From assembly GCA_023399355.1 (NCBI GenBank), contig JAEWQC010000315.1:1-12532 (forward strand): DNA of 12,532 bases. The letters are read 5' to 3'. A program made the position numbers and the translations under genes. This DNA is from Bacillota bacterium (GTDB taxonomy: Bacteria; Bacillota; Clostridia; Acetivibrionales; DTU013). Positions 1 to 7,184 of the stretch are shown in pieces. The notes beneath the pieces were generated by a model. That model was not told the DNA's origin and made no database searches. It saw only the letters and a program-made list of their open reading frames with translations. Each line of letters opens with the position of its first letter. The stretch's first letter is position 1.

Positions 1-189
1 AATGCTGTTGAAACGGAAGCGCAGCAATCTGGCTGATTTCGGAGATTTGTAGAATCCGTAGCCGCTTGCATTATTTGAAATGATACCGCAGTATTCCGAT
101 GTACCCAGATAATTCACCCAGGACATCGGAGTATCCGGTCTGTCAATGACATATTCCTTTTTTGAATCGTCAAAATAGCCATAGCGCAT
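1..189 (-). CDS. GH94 glycoside phosphorylase (cellobiose-phosphorylase type), N-terminal part only
   Basis: The first 63 codons of a minus-strand gene run off the left edge. The protein begins MRYGYFDDSKKEYVI, followed by a WVNYLGTSEYCG segment and SGYGFYKSPKSARLLRFRFN. This pattern (YFDD, P-x-TP-x-x-W-x-NYLG, ISN-x-x-GY-x-FYK, RxRxN) is what I know from the N-terminal beta-sandwich of GH94 cellobiose and chitobiose phosphorylases, which split beta-linked disaccharides with phosphate to a sugar 1-phosphate and a free sugar in the cytoplasm. The start is fixed by AGGAGG at 199-204, 9 nt upstream of ATG 187-189. A promoter candidate lies at 276-304. The catalytic domain is outside the window, so the substrate (cellobiose, chitobiose or other) cannot be decided. 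Family call fairly sure, specificity not. Confidence 0.8.
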   Translation of the reverse strand, partial: MRYGYFDDSKKEYVIDRPDTPMSWVNYLGTSEYCGIISNNASGYGFYKSPKSARLLRFRFNSI

Positions 190-275
190 TGTTATATTCC
201 TCCTGTATACCATGAAAATTTACTGATCTCCCCGGTTGGTTGATAAAATAATGCGATAAACTCTTTATTTTTTTT

Positions 276-304
276 ATTATATTTTATGCAGAGAAATATT
301 ACAA
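276..304 (-). promoter_or_regulatory. Sigma-A-like promoter for the GH94 gene
   Basis: Read on the minus strand: -35 TTGTAA (299-304), a 17-nt spacer, and a perfect -10 TATAAT (276-281). It lies about 90 nt upstream of the GH94 start codon and gives an untranslated leader of roughly 80 nt. I see no clear CcpA cre site or leader structure in it. Confidence 0.55.
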
Positions 305-321
305 ATCAAATTTAGGATATC

Positions 322-411
322 GGTGGAATCCTCCACTTTTCAATGGGGAGATGAAAGCCAGGTTTCTGCGGGAAACTTTCCGGGAACCGGAAGTTCGCCA
401 TTTCAATGGCG
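322..411. repeat. Cluster of small hairpins with two copies of one stem-loop motif
   Basis: This noncoding stretch follows the response regulator stop. It contains a perfect hairpin CGCCAT-TTCA-ATGGCG (396-411), a second imperfect one around CTCCACTTTTCAATGGGGAG (330-349), and TTCCGG-GAA-CCGGAA (about 378-392). The first two align with each other as GGAA-N-TC-N-CCA...TTTCAATGG-S-G...ATG, so one motif is present twice about 65 bp apart. No U-run follows on either strand, so they are not standard intrinsic terminators. They could be the decayed end of a mobile element or a structured 3' UTR. No transposase is nearby. Confidence 0.45.
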
Positions 412-418
412 ATGTAGT

Positions 419-1009
419 TCACTGCTCTTTGAAAGATTGATAAAACTGATAAAACCTCCCGGCGTCATCCTGCTTTCCCAGTCCCTCATACGCCTTGCTG
501 ATCAGCAGGTAGATCTCCGGATTGTCCAGTTTTATGGAAAGTGCCTTTCTGGAAGACTCCAGAGCCTTTTCATAAGCCCCCGAATCAAGTGAACCCTTTG
601 CATCGTTTATCCATTTAGCGGCACTGTTATTCTCGAGAACAGTATGTCTGGGATTCAACTCCAGTTCCTTCAAAACAGACTTGATCTTTTCTGCAGAAAA
701 GGGCTTCTGGACATAGGCAACCGCACCCATGTTGGTACAATCCACAGCGTTTTTAACAGTCGCATAGGCTGTAATAATAATCACAGGTGTTTTGATTCCA
801 AGTTCCCTGATCCTTTTCAGGACTTCCGTCCCCCGTATTTCAGGAAGCTTTATATCGATAAAAGCCAGATCGAATGGTTGTGACGTCAGCATTTCCAATG
901 CCTGCCTGCCGTCAATTGCCGTCATTACGCTGTATCCTTCCAGTTCAAGGCACTTGGTCAGGATCATGCGTATATTTTTGGTATCATCTACGACTAAAAC
1001 CCTCTTCAT
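419..1009 (-). CDS. Single-domain response regulator (CheY-like receiver) with C-terminal TPR-like tail
   Basis: A 196-aa protein. Residues 1-120 form a complete receiver domain: acid pocket D8/D9, phospho-acceptor D52 in FIDIKLPE, switch T80 in IIITAYA, and K102 in the VQKPF motif. Residues about 130-196 look like paired TPR helices (AKWINDAKGSLDSGAYEKALESS and a following YLLISKAYEGLGKQDDA segment). There is no winged-helix, LytTR or other DNA-binding domain, so it probably acts through protein contacts. I chose ATG 1007-1009, giving MKRVLVVDD, rather than a longer upstream frame, because the receiver begins there and the codon overlaps the kinase stop (ATGA, 1006-1009), a sign of translational coupling. 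Cognate of the adjacent kinase by arrangement. Its target, potentially the neighbouring kdp system, is unknown. Confidence 0.85.
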   Translation of the reverse strand: MKRVLVVDDTKNIRMILTKCLELEGYSVMTAIDGRQALEMLTSQPFDLAFIDIKLPEIRGTEVLKRIRELGIKTPVIIITAYATVKNAVDCTNMGAVAYVQKPFSAEKIKSVLKELELNPRHTVLENNSAAKWINDAKGSLDSGAYEKALESSRKALSIKLDNPEIYLLISKAYEGLGKQDDAGRFYQFYQSFKEQ

Positions 1010-2853
1010 CCCTTTTTCCCCTTTCCCGCGATATTCAATGAAAATGTAAAGCTGCTCCCTATGTCGAGTTTGCTTTCGCACCAGATTTCCCCGCGATGGG
1101 CCTCAATGATTTCTTTTACAACGGCAAGCCCCAGACCCGTCCCCCGCATTTCGAAATCTCCGTCTTTTACCTGAACGAACTTTTCAAAAATTCTGTCGAG
1201 ATATTCTTCCGGGATGCCCATACCGGTATCCTTAACAGTGACACAGACCTTATCCGCCTTCTCAACAGCACTTACGCAAATTTCATCGCCTGCATTCGTA
1301 TATTTTAAAGCATTGGATATCAGATTATTTAAAACCCATGTGATCTTTTCAAAGTCAGCTGTCACAAGGGGCAGATCCTCCTCCACCTGAAAATACAGAT
1401 TGACGTCATGCTGCTCTGCCAATTGATAAAAGGGCTTTACAGCACATTCTACGATATCGTCGATCGCATATTCCTGAATCTTGAAAACAGCTCTGCCCGA
1501 TTCAATCCGGGTCAGTTCCAACAAATCATTCACCAGCTTGGTCAGCCTGTCACTGTCCTCGCGAATCGCTTTCATAAACTGCTTCTGATCCTCGTTCAAC
1601 AGCCCCATACCCTCTTCAAGCAAAACATCGGCCCCCATCATAATAGAGGTCAGCGGAGTTTTGAACTCATGAGAGATTGTGGCAATAAAATCGGTGCGGA
1701 TTTTTTCCAGTTCCTTTAGCTGTGTGACATTCTGGAAAACGGCAATGATCCCGGAAAGGTTCGCGTCATTGTCCTTAACCGTAGCCACAATGATATTAAA
1801 ATAGTATTCTTCATGACTTACCTTAACCAGAAAAATCTTTTGCCGTGTTTCATCCTTTGATTTAAAAGTGCTTGAGATAAAATCGAAAATTTCTCCATTT
1901 CTTATCCCTTCAAGGAAATGTTTATTGATCAGTATTTCTTCACTAACCGTAAAAATTCTTTCAAAAGCGTCATTCAGGAGCATGACGCGATAGTCGGTGT
2001 CAAGCACCACCAATGGCTCCGAGATGCTTTTTACAATAGCCAGCGACCTGGTTTTCTCCGCAAGCAATTTCCCCATGGTGCTTTGCTCATACTGCTGCAG
2101 TCTTTTAGTCATATTGTTGAATTCCCGGGCCAATTCGCCGACCTCATCCCTGGTAATGATGTCAGCCTGCTGATTCAGATCTCCTGCCTTGATTAATTTC
2201 ATCGTTTGGGTCAGAGAGGAAATAGGCATCAGGAACCTGTTTGTAAAAAATCTCGATACAACACCGCCTCCGATAATGGCGAAAATAGACAACCCCAGGA
2301 CCAGATACATCGAATTTTGAGCATGCTCCGTTGCCTGATCCTTCCCTTTAAACATTGCTTTTTCGTTTAAAAGACTTAACTGTTTCAATTCATTTTTAGT
2401 ATTGATAAAGTCCGGCATCACTTTTGTATTATAAAAATCAACAGTCTTGTCAATTCCCTGATTACTGCGAATTTCCTGCAAGTCCAGAAACAATTTTACA
2501 TAACGGGTATAAGATGCATTGATGCTATCAACCAGTTCCTTTTCCCCTTTTTCCGTTATATTATTGGCACCGACGTAATACCATTTAAGAAATTCCTCGT
2601 TATTGTCGGCAAACAGTTCCTTTCCCTTTTGCGTGTCGACATTGATATAAATCAGTACGGCACTATCCTGACGTTCAATGGCTTCGATCATATTGGCTGC
2701 TGCATTTATACTTTTATAGTTGGCAATCATCAGTCCGTTAACGGACCTTCCCAAATTGAAAAGGTTAAGTGAAGCAGTTGTTCCGACAATTGCGATGAGC
2801 ATTACCAGACCCAGATACACGAATGAAATTTTCCCTTTTAATGTTTTAATCAT
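1006..2853 (-). CDS. Membrane sensor histidine kinase (HAMP-PAS-HisKA-HATPase)
   Basis: A 615-aa kinase. TM1 is at about 11-33 and TM2 at about 181-203, enclosing a helical extracytoplasmic sensor region of about 145 residues resembling four-helix-bundle ligand domains. HAMP follows at about 203-255 (PISSLTQTMKLIKAGDL) and PAS at about 270-380 (SEPLVVLDTDYRVMLLND). HisKA carries the SHEFKTPLTS motif with H395. The ATPase domain has N-box NLISNALKYT (N514), G1 DTGMGIP (from D542) and G2 GTGLGL (571-576). All catalytic motifs are intact. I chose the start at 2851-2853 (MIKTLKGK) because AGGAGG sits 9 nt upstream; an ATG 30 bp further out has no such site. A promoter lies at 2906-2934. It is divergent from the kdp operon and lacks the KdpD domains, so it is not KdpD. 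The ligand is unknown. Confidence 0.9.
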   Translation of the reverse strand: MIKTLKGKISFVYLGLVMLIAIVGTTASLNLFNLGRSVNGLMIANYKSINAAANMIEAIERQDSAVLIYINVDTQKGKELFADNNEEFLKWYYVGANNITEKGEKELVDSINASYTRYVKLFLDLQEIRSNQGIDKTVDFYNTKVMPDFINTKNELKQLSLLNEKAMFKGKDQATEHAQNSMYLVLGLSIFAIIGGGVVSRFFTNRFLMPISSLTQTMKLIKAGDLNQQADIITRDEVGELAREFNNMTKRLQQYEQSTMGKLLAEKTRSLAIVKSISEPLVVLDTDYRVMLLNDAFERIFTVSEEILINKHFLEGIRNGEIFDFISSTFKSKDETRQKIFLVKVSHEEYYFNIIVATVKDNDANLSGIIAVFQNVTQLKELEKIRTDFIATISHEFKTPLTSIMMGADVLLEEGMGLLNEDQKQFMKAIREDSDRLTKLVNDLLELTRIESGRAVFKIQEYAIDDIVECAVKPFYQLAEQHDVNLYFQVEEDLPLVTADFEKITWVLNNLISNALKYTNAGDEICVSAVEKADKVCVTVKDTGMGIPEEYLDRIFEKFVQVKDGDFEMRGTGLGLAVVKEIIEAHRGEIWCESKLDIGSSFTFSLNIAGKGKKG

Positions 2854-2905
2854 CTGCTTTAACCTCCTGCCAATCTCCTGCATTACTACTTAATTATGCA
2901 TCTTA

Positions 2906-2934
2906 AGTATAAGATCGGAGGCATTTTTTATCAA
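2906..2934 (-). promoter_or_regulatory. Sigma-A promoter of the kinase/response-regulator operon
   Basis: On the minus strand, -35 TTGATA (2929-2934), a 17-nt spacer, and -10 TATACT (2906-2911). It is correctly placed to give a leader of about 45 nt before the kinase start at 2853. Confidence 0.6.
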
Positions 2935-2970
2935 CCTGTCATACTATCGTTTGGCCCTAAAAAAAAGAGA

Positions 2971-3081
2971 TAGCGCTATGAGTAAGGGTGATAAACCGAT
3001 TTGGCGGCTTTTAGCGGTATGAGCAAACGCCTGCATGAAAATTCAGCGGACTTTAGTTGCAGGAGTGTTTGGAATTATAAT
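2971..3081 (+). promoter_or_regulatory. kdp control region: direct repeats, inverted repeat and -10 box
   Basis: Three elements lie upstream of the first kdp peptide. (a) A direct repeat, TAGCGCTATGAGTAAG at 2971-2986 and TAGCGGTATGAGCAAA at 3012-3027, 13 of 16 identical and 41 bp apart, about four helical turns. (b) An interrupted inverted repeat, CAAAC-g-CCTGCA (3024-3035) with TGCAGG-agt-GTTTG (about 3058-3071). (c) A perfect -10 TATAAT at 3076-3081 with only a weak -35 (TTAGTT, 3053-3058). A strong -10 with a poor -35 fits activator-dependent transcription, with the repeats as candidate binding sites. That is inference. No c-di-AMP (ydaO) riboswitch motif was found. Confidence 0.4.
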
Positions 3082-3182
3082 CAATCATGTGCAGCGGAGA
3101 GTACAGACAGCAAATAACCTGCCTCTTGGAATGCACTATCTGTCAAGCCAGAAATAATACAGATTCAAGGGAGGTCCTGTTA

Positions 3183-3278
3183 ATGCCGGATGCAATATTT
3201 ACAATCACTTTACTTGCCTGCTTTGGCTTAATACTATGTTTTGCCGGCTGGTGTGACAAACAGGTAAGGGATCGTTGA
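3183..3278 (+). CDS. Small membrane peptide preceding kdpF
   Basis: A 31-aa peptide, MPDAIFTITLLACFGLILCF followed by AGWCDKQVRDR. It is one predicted transmembrane helix (about 3-22) with a short charged cytoplasmic end carrying a CDK motif. GGGAGG at 3169-3174, 8 nt before ATG 3183, supports this start; a longer frame from 3087 has no ribosome site and no membrane-protein character. It sits 15 bp before the KdpF-like gene. Tiny hydrophobic ORFs ending in a CDK/CEK-like motif are, as I recall, common just upstream of kdpF/kdpA, and C. acetobutylicum has small genes (kdpZ, kdpY) before kdpA. Likely a small accessory subunit of the pump, function unproven. Confidence 0.65.
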   Translation: MPDAIFTITLLACFGLILCFAGWCDKQVRDR

Positions 3279-3293
3279 AATGGAGGAATGGAT

Positions 3294-3371
3294 ATGGTGG
3301 CTTTATTGATCATAACGGTTTTACTGTTTTTATATCTGGGTTATGTACTGATCCATCCGGAAAAATTTTAA
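3294..3371 (+). CDS. kdpF: KdpF-like small subunit of the potassium pump
   Basis: A 25-aa peptide, MVALLIITVLLFLYLGYVLI then HPEKF. It has one transmembrane helix followed by the short Y-x-L-x-x-PE/HPEKF end typical of KdpF, the peptide that stabilises the KdpABC complex in the membrane. GGAGG at 3282-3286 is 7 nt from ATG 3294; another in-frame ATG at 3288 lies too close to that site. It is 40 bp upstream of kdpA and in the canonical F-A-B-C order. It matches the usual KdpF length (25-30 aa). The position and C-terminal motif make the call good despite its size. Confidence 0.8.
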   Translation: MVALLIITVLLFLYLGYVLIHPEKF

Positions 3372-3411
3372 GGCACAGTACAATATAAATAGACGTCAGG
3401 GGTGAAAATGA

Positions 3412-5091
3412 ATGGGAATCTTACAGATTTTAATTACGCTGGTCATTGTCATGCTGCTGGTGATTCCGGCAGGGAGATATATCTTCAAGGTAATCAGCGG
3501 TGAAAAGAGTTTTGCCGACCCTGTGATGGACAGAATCGACAACGTGATATTCAAGGCAGCCGGTATAAAAAGAGAAGGGATGAACTGGAAGCAATATACG
3601 GTGGCACTGGTTTTGACAAACCTGGTGATGGGTTTGTTCGTTTATCTGATCTTCCGGATACAGGAATTTATCGGGTTAAACCCGAATGCCAGCAGGAATA
3701 TGGAGCCGTCACTGGCATTTAATACAGCTATCAGCTTCATAACCAATACAAACCTTCAGCATTACAGCGGAGAGTGGGGGCTGTCCTATTTCAGCCAGAT
3801 GGCTGCGATTACCTTTTTGATGTTCACATCAGCCGCTACAGGGTTTGCAGCTGCTGCGGCATTTATTCGCGGCATAACAGGCAAGACTGTAAAAACAGTC
3901 GGGAATTTCTTCGTAGACCTGGTGAGGCTTACGACAAGAATATTACTTCCTCTATCGGTTATTGTCACCTTGCTTTTAGTCTGGCAGGGAGTGCCTCAGA
4001 CATTATCCTCGAATCAAACGGTGACAACCATTGAAGGAACCCTGCAGGACATCCCGTTGGGACCCGTGGCATCGCTTGAAGCGATAAAACATATCGGGAC
4101 CAATGGAGGCGGCTTCTTCGGGGCCAATGCAGCACATCCTTTTGAGAATCCGACGCCGTTGACCAATTTGATTCACATCCTCTGCATGATGCTTTTGCCT
4201 ACTTCCCTGGTATATGCTTTTGGACTTATGCTGGGGAATAAAAAGCAGGCGTGGGCAATATTTGCCGCAATGGCAGTCCTGTTTGCGATTTCCCTTGCAG
4301 GCATATATTCCTTTGAGTCGGCTGGAAATCCTGCTCTGGCACACACAGGCCTGAATCAATCCATGGGGAATATGGAGGGCAAGGAAGTACGGTTCGGAAT
4401 CGCCCAATCCTCCCTGTTTACTGCGGTGACGACGGCAGCAACGACGGGGTCGGTGAATACCATGCATGACTCTCTGACACCTATGGGCGGATTGGCCGCA
4501 TTGTGGCAGATGATGATCAACGTCGTGTTCGGAGGTAAAGGTGTCGGATTTATGAATATGCTGATGTATGCGATTCTTGCGGTTTTCCTCTGCGGCTTGA
4601 TGGTTGGCAGGACACCCGAATTTCTTGGGAAGAAAATCGAAGGCAGGGAAATCAAGCTGATCGCTCTGGCTATTCTGGTGCATCCTTTTATCATTTTGAC
4701 CTCTGCAGCCGTTGCACTGATAGCTCCGCAAGGGCTGGCCGGAATAACAAACCCCGGTTTTCACGGACTTTCACAGATCCTGTACGAATTCACATCGGCT
4801 GCTGCGAATAATGGCTCCGGTTTTGAAGGCCTGGCAGACAATACGCTGTTCTGGAATATAAGTACCGGGCTTGTCATGTTCATTGGCAGATACTTTTCCA
4901 TTATTGCACTTTTAGCTGTTGCAGGATCCCTGGGGTTAAAACGGGAGGTGCCTGTCGGCATAGGAACCTTTAAAACGGATAATACACTGTTTACGGTAAT
5001 ATTGGTCGCAGTGGTCATCATCATAGGCGCTTTGACTTTCTTCCCCGGTATTGCGCTGGGACCTGCAGCAGAACAGTTGACCCTGGGATAA
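3412..5091 (+). CDS. kdpA: Potassium-transporting ATPase subunit A
   Basis: A 559-aa polytopic membrane protein, close to the usual 557. KdpA binds and conducts K+ in the KdpFABC pump and is related to Trk/Ktr channels. All four pore-loop signatures are visible: SFITNTNLQHYSGE (about 108-121), TNGGGFFGAN (230-239), TTAATTGSVN (340-349) and SAAANNGSGFEGL (462-474). The AHPFENPTPLTN stretch follows the second filter. The start is supported by AGGGGTG at 3398-3404, 7 nt before ATG 3412; an ATG at 3408 is out of frame. It is followed 19 bp later by kdpB. No frameshift or missing filter residue was seen, so the subunit should be functional. Confidence 0.98.
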   Translation: MGILQILITLVIVMLLVIPAGRYIFKVISGEKSFADPVMDRIDNVIFKAAGIKREGMNWKQYTVALVLTNLVMGLFVYLIFRIQEFIGLNPNASRNMEPSLAFNTAISFITNTNLQHYSGEWGLSYFSQMAAITFLMFTSAATGFAAAAAFIRGITGKTVKTVGNFFVDLVRLTTRILLPLSVIVTLLLVWQGVPQTLSSNQTVTTIEGTLQDIPLGPVASLEAIKHIGTNGGGFFGANAAHPFENPTPLTNLIHILCMMLLPTSLVYAFGLMLGNKKQAWAIFAAMAVLFAISLAGIYSFESAGNPALAHTGLNQSMGNMEGKEVRFGIAQSSLFTAVTTAATTGSVNTMHDSLTPMGGLAALWQMMINVVFGGKGVGFMNMLMYAILAVFLCGLMVGRTPEFLGKKIEGREIKLIALAILVHPFIILTSAAVALIAPQGLAGITNPGFHGLSQILYEFTSAAANNGSGFEGLADNTLFWNISTGLVMFIGRYFSIIALLAVAGSLGLKREVPVGIGTFKTDNTLFTVILVAVVIIIGALTFFPGIALGPAAEQLTLG

Positions 5092-5110
5092 ACAAAAGGA
5101 GTGAGTATAT

Positions 5111-7171
5111 ATGAGCAAACATGAAAAAAAGAGTTTTGTGAGCAAAGAAATATTGTTGAGTGCAATACAGGATTCATTTATAAAGCTAAATCCCAAAGTC
5201 CTGCTGAAAAACCCTGTAATGTTCGTTGTTGAAATCGGCTTTGCGATAACACTTTTTCTGACCTTTTTTCCTGACGTCTTCACAGAAAAGGAGCCAGGAA
5301 TCAGACTTTACAATGCCCTCGTATCAGGTATCCTTTTGATCACCGTGCTGTTTGCCAATTTCGCCGAAGCAGTTGCCGAAGGCAGGGGAAAAGCCCAGGC
5401 CGAAAGTTTGAAAAAGACCCGTAAGGACACAAAAGCAAAGCTTTTGGATAAAAGCGGCAATACAAAGGCTGTGAATGCCGGTGATGTTAAAAAAGGGGAT
5501 GTTGTCCTTGTTGAGATCGGAGACATCATCCCCAATGACGGTGAAGTGATTGAAGGTCTGGCCTTTGTCGATGAATCCGCAATCACCGGGGAATCCGCTC
5601 CTGTTTTGAAGCAGGCAGGGAGTGATTTCAACTCTGTAACCGGCGGTACAAAGGTCACAAGCGACTGGCTTAAAATTAGAATTACAGCTGTCCCCGGCGA
5701 GTCCTTTCTCGACAGGATGATCAGCCTGGTTGAAGGGGCGTCCAGGCAAAAAACGCCCAATGAAATTGCACTGACGATGGTGCTGGTAAGCCTGACCATG
5801 ATCTTTTTAATTGTAATCGTCGCCCTCTATCCAATGGCGGCATATTCGGGAGTCAGGATTCCCGTGTCTACTTTGATTGCCTTATTGGTATGCCTGATAC
5901 CGACAACCATAGGAGGTTTGCTGTCTGCCATAGGTATTGCCGGAATGGACAGGGTCACAAGGTTTAATGTCATCGCCATGTCGGGTAAGGCCGTTGAGGC
6001 ATGCGGCGATGTAGATACGATGATCCTTGATAAGACAGGAACGATAACATATGGAAACCGGCTCGCAGCAGAATTTATCCCTTTAGGGAACAACACCCGG
6101 GAAAATGTTACAAGATTTTCTGTGATTTCATCTCTGAAAGATAAAACCCCTGAAGGAAAATCAATTGTTGATCTCGCTAAAAAGCTGGGTACTGTGGTAA
6201 ATGCAAAAGAATATGAAACTGCAGAATATATTGAGTTTACAAGCCAGACAAGAATGAGCGGCGTCAATCTTTCCAATGGAGCACAGGTGAGAAAAGGGGC
6301 CTCCGATGCAATTCAGAAATTTGTCAGGGAAATGGGTGGAACCATCCCCGAGGATCTTGAAGCCGTAACGGCAAAAATATCAAAAGCAGGCGGAACACCT
6401 CTGGTGGTATGTGTAGATAAGGAAATATTCGGAGTCATCTACCTGAAAGACACCATAAAGCCGGGGCTTGTGGAACGTTTCGCCCGTTTGAGGCAGATCG
6501 GCATTAAGACAATCATGTGTACGGGTGATAATCCGCTGACGGCCGAAACGATTGCCAGAGAAGCCGGTGTTGATGAGTTTGTCGCAGAGTGCAAGCCTGA
6601 ACAAAAGATCGATGTGATCAAAAGCGAGCAGGCACAGGGCAAGCTTGTTGCAATGACCGGTGACGGCACCAATGACGCCCCTGCCCTGGCACAGGCTGAT
6701 GTAGGCCTGGCGATGAACAGCGGGACACAAGCGGCAAAGGAAGCGGCAAATATGGTCGACCTGGATTCCGATCCGACGAAGATCATTGAAGTCGTTGAAA
6801 TAGGAAAACAGCTTCTTATCACGCGAGGTTCCCTGACGACCTTCAGTATCGCTAATGACGTGGCAAAATACTTCGCCATCATTCCAGCCATGTTCACACT
6901 GGCAATCCCCCGGATGAATGTGCTGAATATAATGGGACTGGCAACACCTATGAGCGCCATCCTATCCGCACTGATATTCAATGCGGTCATTATTCCGCTA
7001 TTGATACCGATCGCTATGAGAGGCGTGAAATACAAGCCGATGAGCGGGACTGCAATTCTTGCGCGGAACATGGCAATATACGGGTTGGGTGGTGTAATTG
7101 TCCCATTTGTCGGAATTAAGATCATTGACTTAATGATAAATCCGGTTTTAAAAACTTTAAACTTAGGTTAG
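5111..7171 (+). CDS. kdpB: Potassium-transporting ATPase subunit B (P-type ATPase)
   Basis: A 686-aa P1A-type ATPase, the energy-coupling subunit. In order: actuator loop TGES (159-162), membrane motif CLIPTT with P264, phosphorylation site DKTGT with D307, nucleotide-domain residues F376 and K395 (RKGA), hinge TGDGTNDAPA (516-525, D518 and D522), and the charged D583/K586 pair in a late membrane helix (ANDVAKY). Most of these fall on the same numbers as in E. coli KdpB, so the catalytic cycle should be intact. The serine of TGES is the one known in E. coli to be phosphorylated to inhibit the pump at high K+, so this brake may be conserved. The Shine-Dalgarno AAAGGAGTG (about 5096-5104) precedes ATG 5111. 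Followed 13 bp later by kdpC. Confidence 0.98.
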   Translation: MSKHEKKSFVSKEILLSAIQDSFIKLNPKVLLKNPVMFVVEIGFAITLFLTFFPDVFTEKEPGIRLYNALVSGILLITVLFANFAEAVAEGRGKAQAESLKKTRKDTKAKLLDKSGNTKAVNAGDVKKGDVVLVEIGDIIPNDGEVIEGLAFVDESAITGESAPVLKQAGSDFNSVTGGTKVTSDWLKIRITAVPGESFLDRMISLVEGASRQKTPNEIALTMVLVSLTMIFLIVIVALYPMAAYSGVRIPVSTLIALLVCLIPTTIGGLLSAIGIAGMDRVTRFNVIAMSGKAVEACGDVDTMILDKTGTITYGNRLAAEFIPLGNNTRENVTRFSVISSLKDKTPEGKSIVDLAKKLGTVVNAKEYETAEYIEFTSQTRMSGVNLSNGAQVRKGASDAIQKFVREMGGTIPEDLEAVTAKISKAGGTPLVVCVDKEIFGVIYLKDTIKPGLVERFARLRQIGIKTIMCTGDNPLTAETIAREAGVDEFVAECKPEQKIDVIKSEQAQGKLVAMTGDGTNDAPALAQADVGLAMNSGTQAAKEAANMVDLDSDPTKIIEVVEIGKQLLITRGSLTTFSIANDVAKYFAIIPAMFTLAIPRMNVLNIMGLATPMSAILSALIFNAVIIPLLIPIAMRGVKYKPMSGTAILARNMAIYGLGGVIVPFVGIKIIDLMINPVLKTLNLG

Positions 7172-7184
7172 GGAGGAATGCAAA

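Noticed and set aside
3003..3015. Sigma-54 promoter (TGGC...GC) before kdp
   Set aside because: The GG and GC are 9 nt apart instead of 10 and flanking bases do not match.
2940..3180. c-di-AMP (ydaO/yuaA) riboswitch before the kdp operon
   Set aside because: Clostridial K+ genes often carry one, but the conserved GGGTGAA, GTAGGG and CCGTCAGCTAAC-type motifs are absent from this leader.
3087..3182. N-terminal extension of the 31-aa kdp peptide
   Set aside because: Its hydrophilic, Cys-rich sequence is unlike the family, and the GGGAGG site clearly marks ATG 3183.
4003..4764. Long open frame on the minus strand inside kdpA (253 codons)
   Set aside because: It is antisense to an intact, motif-complete kdpA, has no ribosome site, and its composition (His/Cys/Gln-rich) is that of a shadow frame.
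6439..7125. 228-codon minus-strand frame inside kdpB
   Set aside because: Shadow of the kdpB coding strand, which contains all the P-type ATPase motifs in this span.
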